Part shown: positions 1-8,228 of the stretch, piece by piece
How positions within the stretch are numbered: the stretch's first letter is position 1
How the letters are laid out: every line of letters starts with the position of its first letter
Assembly (NCBI GenBank): GCA_964556425.1
Contig: CAZKWC010000018.1
Span: 1-49,446, forward strand
DNA: 49,446 nucleotides
Source of the DNA: JALQUL01 sp964556425
GTDB lineage: Bacteria; Pseudomonadota; Gammaproteobacteria; Burkholderiales; Burkholderiaceae_C
Reading direction: 5' to 3'
Position numbers and translations under genes: made by a program
Notes under the pieces: model-generated
What the model was told of the DNA's origin: nothing
What the model saw: only the letters and a program-made list of their open reading frames with translations
Database searches by the model: none

Positions 1-18
1 AAAACAATCACAATAGCA
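1..18. other. Left edge, no gene
   Basis: Only 18 bases lie before the stop codon of the first gene. Nothing is recognisable in them. Confidence 0.6.
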
Positions 19-861
19 TTAGCGAAATTTATGTTTTAAGGCTTCTAATAAAATTAAACTCGCCTCAATAGTAAACTCATTAGCCAGAATCATTTCTAAA
101 ACCGTTTTTGCTGGTAACAAAGCAAACTGTGCGACCTCTCCGTCTTGATTCACTGGCTTTATCAAAGATGGTACTCTAGCTGTCATCCAGTGAACTGTTT
201 CTGCTAAATAAGCGCCATAGCCATCCTCACAAGGTCTGCGCTGATGCAGCTTGCCATGGGTAGCTAAAATTTTAAGTTCTGCCACCAAAAGTCCAGCCTC
301 TTCCCAAGTTTCTCTTTCTAGGGCACTTAATAAATTATCTTCAGAAGATATCATTCCACCCACTAGCGTATCCCATTTACTAGGATCATTGGGTTTGTTG
401 TGGGCTCTTTGCTGAACCCACACATCATCTTTACCGCAATAACCCACCAAATGTATGGCTTCGGTTTCAATTCCGAGTTGCCTACAAACCCCTCTTTCAA
501 TTGCACCTAACTCATTTCCGTCGGTATCTTTTACTGCTAACAATTCATTGCGCCAAGGCCCAGCGAGTTGATCATCTTTTAAAAGCTGAGCCACTACTGC
601 CAATTGATAATTAAAAGGTTTAGCTTCCCATGAAAGATGACTCAGATAACCGTCTGCATGATAATGGTAATCCCAGATCATAGACCTGGGATTTTTTTTA
701 GAATAAAGCTGGCTAATACGGCCGATTAAACCAGGTTCGAGAGTAGCAAAAACCGTATTGTTATAGAGTAAAGGAACTCTATCTTTAAGTGGAGGAATTG
801 CAGTTTGTGCAATTAACTCTTCTTGATATACGATTAACTTTTCTCGAATTTTTTTATCCAT
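19..861 (-). CDS. NUDIX hydrolase with DUF4743-type N-terminal domain
   Basis: Cytosolic hydrolase of 280 residues predicted to cleave a nucleoside-diphosphate-linked substrate. Residues 169-191 form a Nudix box: GM at 169-170, then RE at 183-184 and EEAGL at 187-191, which carry the metal-binding glutamates. The usual first glutamate of the box is aspartate (D175). The ~150 residues before the box match the N-terminal extension that I associate with the DUF4743 family, whose members resemble plant and fungal thiamine-diphosphate-related Nudix enzymes; that family assignment is from memory. The start is an ATG at 861. The gene follows qor on the same strand after a 78-bp gap, so readthrough is possible. 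The substrate cannot be told from sequence. Confidence 0.85.
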   Translation of the reverse strand: MDKKIREKLIVYQEELIAQTAIPPLKDRVPLLYNNTVFATLEPGLIGRISQLYSKKNPRSMIWDYHYHADGYLSHLSWEAKPFNYQLAVVAQLLKDDQLAGPWRNELLAVKDTDGNELGAIERGVCRQLGIETEAIHLVGYCGKDDVWVQQRAHNKPNDPSKWDTLVGGMISSEDNLLSALERETWEEAGLLVAELKILATHGKLHQRRPCEDGYGAYLAETVHWMTARVPSLIKPVNQDGEVAQFALLPAKTVLEMILANEFTIEASLILLEALKHKFR

Positions 862-939
862 TTTTTATAACTGTTGATGCACTAAAAATAAGTGCTTAAG
901 CGTACTAGATTCAACGCGCTTATACAACTGTCAAAATCA

Positions 940-1932
940 TTAGTCTAGCGTTAAAATTGTACAGCCCGTTGTAGCCCTAGCCTCAAGAGCCGTATGAGCT
1001 TTTGCGGCATCGACAAGAGAAAACTTTTGGTCAATCCTAATTTTAACTGCACCAGACAACACCATTGAAAATAAATCATCGGCCATTTCTTGGGTTGTCT
1101 CACGAGTTGCAATATGCGAAAACAAAGTTTGACGTGTTACATAAATGGAACCTTTGGGTCCCAAAATAGCAGGTGAAAATGGATCAACAGGGCCTGATGC
1201 ATTACCAAAACTCGCCATTAAGCCAAACGGAGCTAAACAATTGAGTGATTGCTCAAAAGTGTCTTTACCCACCGAGTCATACACAACTTTTACGCCTTTA
1301 CCAGCCGTTATTTCTTTTACTTTTTCAGCAAAATTTTCTGTGCGGTAGTTAATGGCAAAAGCTGCTCCATGCTCTAAGGCTAACTGACATTTTTCTGGAC
1401 TACCAGCAGTTGCAATGAGTTGGTAACCTAATGCTTTGGCCCACTGACAAGCAATTAATCCTACGCCGCCAGCTGCTGCATGAAACAAAATAAAATCACC
1501 CGCTTTTAAACCACCTTGTGGAAGGGTGCGTTTAAGCAAATATTGAGCCGTTAAACCTTTTAGCATCATTGCGGCACCAGTCTCGAAACTAATGTCATCG
1601 GGTAATTTACAAACACACTTTGCAGGCATGACCCTCGCTTCACAATAACTGCCTGGAGGGGCGCTGGCATAAGCAACACGATCGCCTACTGCTAAATGAG
1701 TGACTCCCTCGCCAAGCGCTTCCACTATACCTGAGGCTTCCATGCCTATTTGTAAAGGCATAGGCATGGGGTATAAACCGGTGCGATGGTACACATCAAT
1801 AAAATTAAGGCCAATGGCTTTATGAGCAATACGAATTTCACCTGGGCCTGGCTCGCCTATTTCAACATTTACCAATTGAAGCTCTTCAGGACCACCTGGT
1901 TTTTGAATCTGGATGGCTTTTACAGTTGTCAT
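940..1932 (-). CDS. NADPH:quinone oxidoreductase, zeta-crystallin-like MDR
   Basis: Zinc-free medium-chain dehydrogenase/reductase of 330 residues, close to the usual ~325 for bacterial QorA. It is predicted to reduce quinones or similar enones with NADPH in the cytosol. The N-terminal GroES-like domain has the GMEASGIVEALG stretch (about residues 63-74). The Rossmann domain carries the AAAGGVG nucleotide-binding loop at 152-158. The catalytic-zinc cysteine and histidine set of alcohol dehydrogenases is not apparent. The ATG overlaps the end of the upstream EamA gene by 4 bases (ATGA arrangement), which indicates translational coupling. It is the last gene of the DUF3422 > EamA > qor unit. 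Confidence 0.88.
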   Translation of the reverse strand: MTTVKAIQIQKPGGPEELQLVNVEIGEPGPGEIRIAHKAIGLNFIDVYHRTGLYPMPMPLQIGMEASGIVEALGEGVTHLAVGDRVAYASAPPGSYCEARVMPAKCVCKLPDDISFETGAAMMLKGLTAQYLLKRTLPQGGLKAGDFILFHAAAGGVGLIACQWAKALGYQLIATAGSPEKCQLALEHGAAFAINYRTENFAEKVKEITAGKGVKVVYDSVGKDTFEQSLNCLAPFGLMASFGNASGPVDPFSPAILGPKGSIYVTRQTLFSHIATRETTQEMADDLFSMVLSGAVKIRIDQKFSLVDAAKAHTALEARATTGCTILTLD

Positions 1933-2897
1933 GATTTTCTCCTAAAACTCAGAATAATATTTTTGAATGACTGACGCGTTAAATTACTGGAGGCAAGGGC
2001 CACTCCAACTAAAACTAAAAACCCACCTAATAATGCATTGATACTGATGGGTTCACTTAAGAAAAAATAGGCTAACACAAAAGTAGAAATGGGACCTATC
2101 AAACCTACCTGAGAAGCTAATGAAGCTCCCAAGCGACGAATTCCTAACATGACAAAAATCACTGGAATAACGGTACAAAAAACAGCGTTAATGATTGATA
2201 AATAAATGACTTGTGTATGCACATACATTGCACTAATAGGATGGGTAATAAAAAACTGACCAATACAAAAAAAACAAGCCACTATAGAGGTGAGGCTGAC
2301 CAGTCTTAAACTGCCAAACCGCTCTACCCATTGACCGCTATAGGCTAAATAAATAGCGTAACTGAGGGCGCTTAAAAAAACTAAAATAGTGCCCAGCAAC
2401 ACATTATTACCCTCTATATGAAGCTCATGTGACAAAGCCCAAGCTACACCTAAATAACTAATCAGCATACCAAATGCCTGTGCAAAACTAATTTTTTTAC
2501 CCCACAAGCCCCAGCCCAATAACAAAACAATGGTTGGATTTAAATATAAGATTAAACGCTCAAGCGACGCACTAATATATTGCAAACCCATAAAGTCTAA
2601 ATAACTAGCCAAGTAATAACCAAAAAAACCAAGGGCTATCACACCTAAAAAATCTTGGGTACTTAATTGGTATTGCGTTGCACTCGATTTTTTACTCGCC
2701 CACCACAATAAGAGTAAAAACAAAGGCAAGGCAAATAACATGCGGTACATCAGTAAGGTAATGGCATCGACTCCGTATTGATAAGCCAATTTCACCACAA
2801 TTGCCTTGCCACTAAAAGCAATTGCCCCCACTGTAGCCAAAATAAAACCTAGCCATTTGTCTTTGTTAAAGTCTACCGTTGGCTTAATTTCAGACAT
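1929..2897 (-). CDS. EamA/DMT-family transporter
   Basis: Inner-membrane protein of 322 residues with about ten hydrophobic segments in two repeats, as in the drug/metabolite transporter superfamily. The first segment contains GAIAFSGKAIVVKLAYQYGVD, typical of the opening helix of EamA domains. The last 15 residues are basic and probably cytoplasmic. The ATG at 2897 lies inside the DUF3422 coding end (8-base overlap) and its own end overlaps the qor start by 4 bases, so the three genes form one tight operon. The substrate is unknown. Confidence 0.87.
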   Translation of the reverse strand: MSEIKPTVDFNKDKWLGFILATVGAIAFSGKAIVVKLAYQYGVDAITLLMYRMLFALPLFLLLLWWASKKSSATQYQLSTQDFLGVIALGFFGYYLASYLDFMGLQYISASLERLILYLNPTIVLLLGWGLWGKKISFAQAFGMLISYLGVAWALSHELHIEGNNVLLGTILVFLSALSYAIYLAYSGQWVERFGSLRLVSLTSIVACFFCIGQFFITHPISAMYVHTQVIYLSIINAVFCTVIPVIFVMLGIRRLGASLASQVGLIGPISTFVLAYFFLSEPISINALLGGFLVLVGVALASSNLTRQSFKNIILSFRRKS

Positions 2898-4185
2898 GTC
2901 GATGTAATTTTTGGTGAAGCTTGCGTAATGACCACCATACTAACAGGACAATAAGGGGTAAGACTGTCGCAGCAGTGCCATCTGCACTAAATGGCCACCC
3001 CACTTTGCTAGCCCCTTTAGCAACATAACTCACTAAACCTACCATGTAATAGCTAATAGCAGCCACCGATAAGCCCTCTACAGTCGCTTGTAATTGCAGC
3101 TGTAAATTTTGACGCTTATCCATACTAGTCCAAATGGCCTGATTGCTTTCTTGCTGCTCAATTTGAACTCTGGTTCTCAACATATCACTTACCCTAGAAA
3201 CTCTTGCAGAAAGAGCTTCCTGCCTTCTTAAAGCGCCAGCACAAGTGCCTCTAGCAGGATTAAGCCTTCGGTCCATAAACTCACGCAAAGTTTGTAAGCC
3301 TTTTAAACGCTGCTCTCGCACATCAAAAATTCTTCGATCTAATAAATCAAAATAAGCGGCAGCGGCCGAAAGCCTGGAGTGGGTTTGTGCATACAGACTT
3401 TCTACTTTGGCGGCTAATAAAGTAAGACGGTCAAGCAACAAAGTTTCATCTTCTTTTTTAGCCTCTGTAATAGCTTTAGCCAAATCAGCCAATTCATCTT
3501 CATAGGCGTTTAATAAACCCATTGCATTTTTTGCTGCTGGCAGTGCAACCGATGCTGTCATTCGATAAGTTTCAATTTCTAGCAAGCGCTGTATCGTTCT
3601 ACCTAATCGCCTTTGGGTAATTCCAAATGTGGGAATATAAAAATGGGAAAAACCGTTTTTATCAATTAGAAAATCGGAATAAACATGGGCAGTTCCTTCT
3701 GCTAGCGAAGAACCCATAATAGCTTCAGGATGAAACAGTTGGAGGTCGAGTGCTGTTTTAAGTGTATCTTCAGGAGCAGTGCTTCCTTCTTGCACCCAAA
3801 CATAAACTGCACTCAATAAGCTACCCCGCATTTCACTTAACCAATTGGGTGCATTGTGCTCTATGTAATCAAAAACAAAATCTTGACCTATCTCTTGTTG
3901 ATAGTTAGATTTAAAAAAGGTATAGGTTACAAACTCGGTATGCATTTCCCAGCGCAGTGTAAGTTGCCCTAAATTGGCCTTGAAATGATTACCCTTAAAA
4001 TCATAATCCTCAAGCTGAAAAGCTTTTAAAAGGCGAAGTAAATGCGCTTTATTTTCAAGCTTTTGTTGTGGCTCTAACCACAATACCAACCTCAATACCG
4101 CCGCAGGTGTTGTCACCGTGTCAGATGGCCTAGAATGTACTTCGTCATGTAGTTCTAAGCGCAATGGGTGTTGCAATAAATTCAA
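2890..4185 (-). CDS. DUF3422 family membrane-anchored protein
   Basis: Protein of 431 residues that I recognise as a DUF3422 member, a family of unknown function common in proteobacteria. The N-terminal motif LHDEVHSRPS (about residues 11-20) is characteristic. Residues ~200-345 look helical and charged. The C-terminus has two hydrophobic segments (about 372-390 and 405-422), so it is likely anchored in the inner membrane by a C-terminal hairpin. The start is TTG at 4185, the codon that gives the expected MNLLQHPLRLELHDEVHSRP beginning; GGGG lies 7 bases upstream as a ribosome-binding site. It heads the operon with the EamA carrier and qor. A hairpin with a T-run sits just upstream (4211-4241). 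Confidence 0.85.
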   Translation of the reverse strand: MNLLQHPLRLELHDEVHSRPSDTVTTPAAVLRLVLWLEPQQKLENKAHLLRLLKAFQLEDYDFKGNHFKANLGQLTLRWEMHTEFVTYTFFKSNYQQEIGQDFVFDYIEHNAPNWLSEMRGSLLSAVYVWVQEGSTAPEDTLKTALDLQLFHPEAIMGSSLAEGTAHVYSDFLIDKNGFSHFYIPTFGITQRRLGRTIQRLLEIETYRMTASVALPAAKNAMGLLNAYEDELADLAKAITEAKKEDETLLLDRLTLLAAKVESLYAQTHSRLSAAAAYFDLLDRRIFDVREQRLKGLQTLREFMDRRLNPARGTCAGALRRQEALSARVSRVSDMLRTRVQIEQQESNQAIWTSMDKRQNLQLQLQATVEGLSVAAISYYMVGLVSYVAKGASKVGWPFSADGTAATVLPLIVLLVWWSLRKLHQKLHRHV

Positions 4186-4210
4186 GATAGTCCCCGTTTC
4201 AACAGCTAAT

Positions 4211-4241
4211 AAAAAAACTCAGTTCACTTTAATGAACTGAG
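4211..4241 (-). terminator. Intrinsic terminator hairpin in the tctA-DUF3422 gap
   Basis: A perfect 9-bp stem (CTCAGTTCA at 4218-4226 with TGAACTGAG at 4233-4241) is followed on the minus strand by seven T (4217-4211). It lies ~250 bp after the tctA stop and only 26 bp before the TTG start of the DUF3422 gene. It could end the tct transcript, end a small RNA from the gap, or attenuate the DUF3422 operon. Confidence 0.75.
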
Positions 4242-4298
4242 TGAACTGTTAGTTTGACAAATAACAAATTGGTAAAAACAATTTTTACTCATACCCTT

Positions 4299-4320
4299 GT
4301 GCAATGATTCATTATTGCAC
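4299..4320. other. Inverted repeat in the tctA-DUF3422 gap
   Basis: GTGCAAT (4299-4305) and ATTGCAC (4314-4320) form a 7-bp stem with an 8-base loop. The pairing extends outward by four more pairs, one of them a G-T wobble as read on the plus strand (CCTT at 4295-4298 with GAGG at 4321-4324). There is no T-run on either side. It may be a structured RNA element or an operator. Confidence 0.4.
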
Positions 4321-4441
4321 GAGGTTTGATGTTCTTAAGCCGTTGTAATGACTCTTTAAAAGGCTTAATTTAATTAGGTTAACGTGTATTTTTTATTCAC
4401 TCACTTGCGCTAACTAAGCCTTACTAATCACACTTCGCATC

Positions 4442-4469
4442 AAGTAGAACCCTTGAAAGGGTTCTACTT
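4442..4469. terminator. Strong hairpin just downstream of tctA
   Basis: A perfect 13-bp inverted repeat (AAGTAGAACCCTT at 4442-4454, AAGGGTTCTACTT at 4457-4469) starts 24 bp after the tctA stop. On the minus strand no real T-run follows, so it may act as an mRNA 3'-stabilising structure or a weak terminator. The 308-bp gap 4186-4493 holds this hairpin, the two listed above and no recognisable gene. Confidence 0.6.
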
Positions 4470-4493
4470 AAACAGCGATACAGTTCTAGCCGC

Positions 4494-6005
4494 TTAATCT
4501 TCGACAAAAGCTTCTTCGCGTTTTTTCTTAATAGAAGGTAAAAACACAATTAAAACTAAGGCCAAAGAAATAAGCAATAAACTTAAAGATAAACCACGGG
4601 TAAAAAATACACTCCAATCACCACGTGATTTAGCTAAAGCCCTCACCAAATGTTCCTCCATCATGGGGCCTAAAACAAAGCCCAATAACAAAGGAGCTGG
4701 CTCGCAACCAAGTTTAATAAAAATATAACCAATTAAACCAAATAAACCCACCATCCAAATATCAAAGGTATTGTTATTGGTAGAGTAAACACCAATCGCA
4801 CAGAACAAGACAATGGCTGGGAATAACCAACGATAAGGCACAGACAACAGCTTAATCCAAAGGCCAATTAAAGGCAGGTTAAGTACAATTAACATGGCAT
4901 TACCAATCCACATGGAAGCAATCAAACCCCAAAATAATTCTGGGTTGCTAGTCATGACTTGAGGACCTGGTTGAATATTATGAATCGTCATGGCACCCAC
5001 CATTAAAGCCATGACAGCATTAGGCGGAATACCTAAAGTAAGCAAGGGAATAAATGAAGTTTGTGAAGCCGCATTGTTAGCCGCTTCTGGAGCTCCAACC
5101 CCCCTAATATTACCTTGACCAAACGGCACTTCACCTGGTTTGAGTTTGGTTTTTTTCTCGAGTGTATAGGCGGCAAAAGCGGCCATTACGGCACCACCGC
5201 CTGGCAAAATACCCAATACAGATCCTAAACCAGTACCTCGTAAAACTGCAGGAATTAAGTTTTTAAAATCTTCTTTGCTAGGCATTAAGCCTTTCACGTT
5301 GGCGGTAAAAACTTGACGCTCACTTTCATGTTTACCTAGATTATGAATAATTTCACCATAACCAAATAAACCCATTGCGACCACAATAAAACCAATACCA
5401 TCGGTGAGCTCAGGAATATCGAAGGTAAATCGATAGGTACCCGACATTACATCTGTACCAATTAAACCTAATAACAAACCTAAAATAATCATGCTGACCG
5501 CTTTAATCAGTGAGCCAGAGGCAAGTACTACCGCACCCACTAAACCTAAAACCATAAGGGCAAAGTATTCTGCTGAACTAAATGCCAAAGCCACTTCAGT
5601 TAAGGGTACGGCAAAGGCTGCGAGCACTAAGGTGCCTACACAACCAGCAAAAAATGAACCCAAACCAGCAGCAGCCAAGGCAGGCCCCGCCCTACCCTTA
5701 CGGGCCATTTGGTAACCGTCAATAACGGTGACTACCGAGGACGATTCGCCCGGCAAGTTGACCAAAATAGCCGTAGTTGAACCACCATATTGAGCACCAT
5801 AATAAATACCTGCCAACATAATAAGGGCAGACACGGGTGCTAAAGAATAGGTGGCTGGCAACAACATGGCAATAGTGGCCAAAGGTCCTATGCCAGGTAG
5901 AACCCCAATTAAAGTGCCTAACAAGCAACCAATAAATGCGTAAGCTAGATTGCTTAAGGTAAAAGCAACACTAAATCCAGTTGCGAGATTATCAAATAAT
6001 TCCAT
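4494..6005 (-). CDS. tctA: TctA-family tripartite tricarboxylate transporter, large permease
   Basis: Large membrane subunit of a TTT-family secondary carrier for tricarboxylates or other carboxylates. It has 503 residues, the usual size, with about twelve hydrophobic segments. Family hallmarks visible are GVLPGIGPLATIAMLLP (about residues 34-50), the YYGAQYGGSTTAILVNLPGE region (about 68-87) and the second-half LGILPGGGAVMAAFAAY repeat (about 264-280). The ATG at 6005 has AAGGAA six bases upstream. It lies 9 bp behind tctB in the usual B-A order. No periplasmic tctC gene adjoins; in Burkholderiales these binding proteins are often encoded elsewhere. The substrate is unknown. Confidence 0.93.
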   Translation of the reverse strand: MELFDNLATGFSVAFTLSNLAYAFIGCLLGTLIGVLPGIGPLATIAMLLPATYSLAPVSALIMLAGIYYGAQYGGSTTAILVNLPGESSSVVTVIDGYQMARKGRAGPALAAAGLGSFFAGCVGTLVLAAFAVPLTEVALAFSSAEYFALMVLGLVGAVVLASGSLIKAVSMIILGLLLGLIGTDVMSGTYRFTFDIPELTDGIGFIVVAMGLFGYGEIIHNLGKHESERQVFTANVKGLMPSKEDFKNLIPAVLRGTGLGSVLGILPGGGAVMAAFAAYTLEKKTKLKPGEVPFGQGNIRGVGAPEAANNAASQTSFIPLLTLGIPPNAVMALMVGAMTIHNIQPGPQVMTSNPELFWGLIASMWIGNAMLIVLNLPLIGLWIKLLSVPYRWLFPAIVLFCAIGVYSTNNNTFDIWMVGLFGLIGYIFIKLGCEPAPLLLGFVLGPMMEEHLVRALAKSRGDWSVFFTRGLSLSLLLISLALVLIVFLPSIKKKREEAFVED

Positions 6006-6014
6006 TATTTTTCC

Positions 6015-6500
6015 TTATGCACCAATCGCTGGCCACACCGGTAAGCGAAGTTTTAATAACAAAATAAATGCGACATAACTAATTAAGCATAAGATGGTAG
6101 CTAATACCAAACTATGCTTAAAATTAAATTCATCGCTTGCATAAGAGGCCACAATCGTTAGGGCAAAAATACTAATTACCAGCCCCATTGAAGGTAGTCC
6201 AATAGCGGGTAAGCCACCCAAAAATACACCAAACAATAAATTAGCCAAAATAATAAAAATAAGTGGACGCCATGCAATGGCACCAATTTTTTCATTTTCA
6301 TCGACTTCATGGCCCAGTGATTTAAAAGTAATGATACTTCCTAAAATTGCCAAAATAATTCCTAGGGTAATAGGAAAAAATCCTGGTCCTAAATTTCCAC
6401 CTCTACCGATTTCATGATGAGTGGCAGCAACAGCAAACACACTGCCAATTGCCACAAACATTAAACCCGATAGAAAGTCTTTTTGACTTTTAATTTTCAT
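6015..6500 (-). CDS. tctB: TctB-family tripartite tricarboxylate transporter, small permease
   Basis: Small membrane subunit of the TTT carrier, about 161 residues with four hydrophobic segments. The opening FLSGLMFVAIGSVFAVAATHH and the ARGxxLGPGFFP-like stretch (GRGGNLGPGFFPITLGIILA) are typical of TctB. I chose the ATG at 6500 because GAGG lies eight bases upstream; an in-frame GTG at 6509 falls inside that ribosome-binding site. It is co-transcribed with tctA, 9 bp downstream. Confidence 0.88.
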   Translation of the reverse strand: MKIKSQKDFLSGLMFVAIGSVFAVAATHHEIGRGGNLGPGFFPITLGIILAILGSIITFKSLGHEVDENEKIGAIAWRPLIFIILANLLFGVFLGGLPAIGLPSMGLVISIFALTIVASYASDEFNFKHSLVLATILCLISYVAFILLLKLRLPVWPAIGA

Positions 6501-6581
6501 TGATAACACCTCGTATTCGTAATGCCTGAATTTTGCACCAACTTAGAGGAGATTCAATTAGTTTTTACACTTTAATCAGAG

Positions 6582-7361
6582 TTAATCTTTTTTAGATGGA
6601 GCCTCAAGTACTTTTAACCATTTTTTAGCGGGTAAACCCGAATAAGTACTCACCCAATCAGATGCAGCTAACAATTCGTTTTGCGTTTTAGTTTGAATTT
6701 GTTTATGCGCCATAATGACAGTATTGCCTTCTTTAGTAGGCTTAAAACACCAGACATGCTTGGCCCCAAAAGCTTGTTTTATTTTTTCAATACTTTCATC
6801 ACAACGACTAGAGCGACCAAATAAATTAACCGTCATGGTTCCAGTTTCAGTCAGTAAATTTTGGCAATCTTGGTAAAACTCTATGGTGTCGATAACCGGT
6901 GCTTTAGCTTCATCATCATATAAATCTACTTGTAATGCATCAACGCTAGCCTGCCATTTTGGATTTTTAATTTCTGCAATCGCATCGGTAATAATGACAT
7001 TGAGTTTTTCATCATCTGCAGGCAATTTAAACCAAGTACGACAAGCGTTTAACACCTGCGGATTGATCTCCAAGACAGTAGTTTTCATTTGCAATTTTTT
7101 TCTACAAAACTTGGTGAGGCTAGCAGCCCCTAAACCCAATTGCATGGCATGTAAATTTTTTACTTCTGATGGAGGGACAAATAATAGCCAAGCCATCATG
7201 CGCTGTACGTACTCTAGGTCAATATCATAGGGTTTATCGAGGTTCATACTGCCCTGTATCCAGGGGCTACCCAAATGCAAATAGCGTGAGTTACCTGAGT
7301 CAGAAAAATCAACTGACGGAAGTGCTTTAGAGTTGGAATTTTTTCTTATTTTAAGAGCCAT
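6582..7361 (-). CDS. Spermidine-synthase-like methyltransferase-fold protein
   Basis: Protein of 259 residues with a Rossmann-like nucleotide-binding core: MQLGLGAASLTKFC (about residues 68-81) as the glycine motif and TTVLEINPQVL (about 94-104) ending in the acidic residue that binds the ribose of SAM or decarboxylated SAM. It resembles the SpeE superfamily but is shorter at the N-terminus. The region where polyamine aminopropyltransferases have their catalytic DSTDP motif reads VDLYDDEA, so true spermidine synthase activity is doubtful. It follows the TatD gene by 15 bp and is probably the last gene of the lol-tatD operon. Confidence 0.7.
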   Translation of the reverse strand: MALKIRKNSNSKALPSVDFSDSGNSRYLHLGSPWIQGSMNLDKPYDIDLEYVQRMMAWLLFVPPSEVKNLHAMQLGLGAASLTKFCRKKLQMKTTVLEINPQVLNACRTWFKLPADDEKLNVIITDAIAEIKNPKWQASVDALQVDLYDDEAKAPVIDTIEFYQDCQNLLTETGTMTVNLFGRSSRCDESIEKIKQAFGAKHVWCFKPTKEGNTVIMAHKQIQTKTQNELLAASDWVSTYSGLPAKKWLKVLEAPSKKD

Positions 7362-7376
7362 AACAAGATTGAATAT

Positions 7377-8219
7377 TTATTTTAATAAAGCGCTTAGGCG
7401 GGGAATTGCAGCTTGCAAATTTTGCCAACTGCGCAGCGAAAGTTGCTCTGGAGTTTGTGCTTGAAGCCTTGCAATAAAGTGAGCGATTAAAACCATTTCT
7501 GAGGGGGTGTTTCTGCTTTGCAATAAACCTTGACTTCTTTCAATTGCAGTTTTGTATAACCAAGTAGGCACCATGTCGGGAGCATCTGTTTCTAACACTA
7601 TGGCTTGCACTGGCAACTGCGTTAATAAGGATTGTAAGTGCAGTGCACGGGTATAGGTACAAGCACCACCAAAACCTAGTTTAATACCTAATTTCAAAAA
7701 TGTTTGGGCTTGCTGCATACTGCCATTAAATGCGTGTGCTATACCCAAACAGGTATTGCCAAACACCTGCCGAATACCTTTTAAAACCATATCAACACTT
7801 TGCCGGCTGTGCAAAATAAGGGGCAAGTTATATTTTTTGGCTAGTTTTAATTGAGCGATATAAAACTCCCATTGCTTATCCCTTAACTTGGGGCTATTCA
7901 CTCTTGGATCAAAATAATCTAAGCCAATTTCACCTATTGCCACTAAACGAGGGTCGTTTTGATTATGCTCTAAACTTTGCTCTAATATATCTAAATCAGA
8001 TGACTGAAGTGCACCAATATAAAGCGGATGAATACCTAGGGCATAACTATCTTCATAACGATGCGCTAAGACTTGTACTTGCTCAAAATTGGCCGGTACA
8101 ACTGCCGGATAAATGCAGTGCACCACACCTAGTTTTTTTGCTTGACTACGACACTCATCTCGATCAGCATCAAACTCAAAAGCATCAAGATGACAATGAC
8201 TATCTATCCAGTTCAACAT
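7377..8219 (-). CDS. TatD-family metal-dependent deoxyribonuclease
   Basis: Cytosolic TIM-barrel hydrolase of 280 residues, slightly longer than the usual ~260. All family metal ligands are visible: H8 and H10 in DSHCH, E97 in GEIGLDYF, H137 in LILHSR, H162 in AHAFNG and D212 in LETDAP. Members are 3'-5' exonucleases acting on DNA or RNA ends and some act on D-aminoacyl-tRNA; the sequence does not separate these. The ATG at 8219 is 9 bp after the lolD stop and the gene ends 15 bp before the SpeE-like gene. A lolC-lolD-tatD order is common in betaproteobacteria as I recall. Confidence 0.9.
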   Translation of the reverse strand: MLNWIDSHCHLDAFEFDADRDECRSQAKKLGVVHCIYPAVVPANFEQVQVLAHRYEDSYALGIHPLYIGALQSSDLDILEQSLEHNQNDPRLVAIGEIGLDYFDPRVNSPKLRDKQWEFYIAQLKLAKKYNLPLILHSRQSVDMVLKGIRQVFGNTCLGIAHAFNGSMQQAQTFLKLGIKLGFGGACTYTRALHLQSLLTQLPVQAIVLETDAPDMVPTWLYKTAIERSQGLLQSRNTPSEMVLIAHFIARLQAQTPEQLSLRSWQNLQAAIPRLSALLK

Positions 8220-8228
8220 TGCAGTTTA

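Noticed and set aside
879..922. Small stems (GCACT/AGTGC and TAAGCG/CGCTTA) between qor and the NUDIX gene
   Set aside because: Short stems of 5-6 bp with no T-run; likely chance or minor leader structure.
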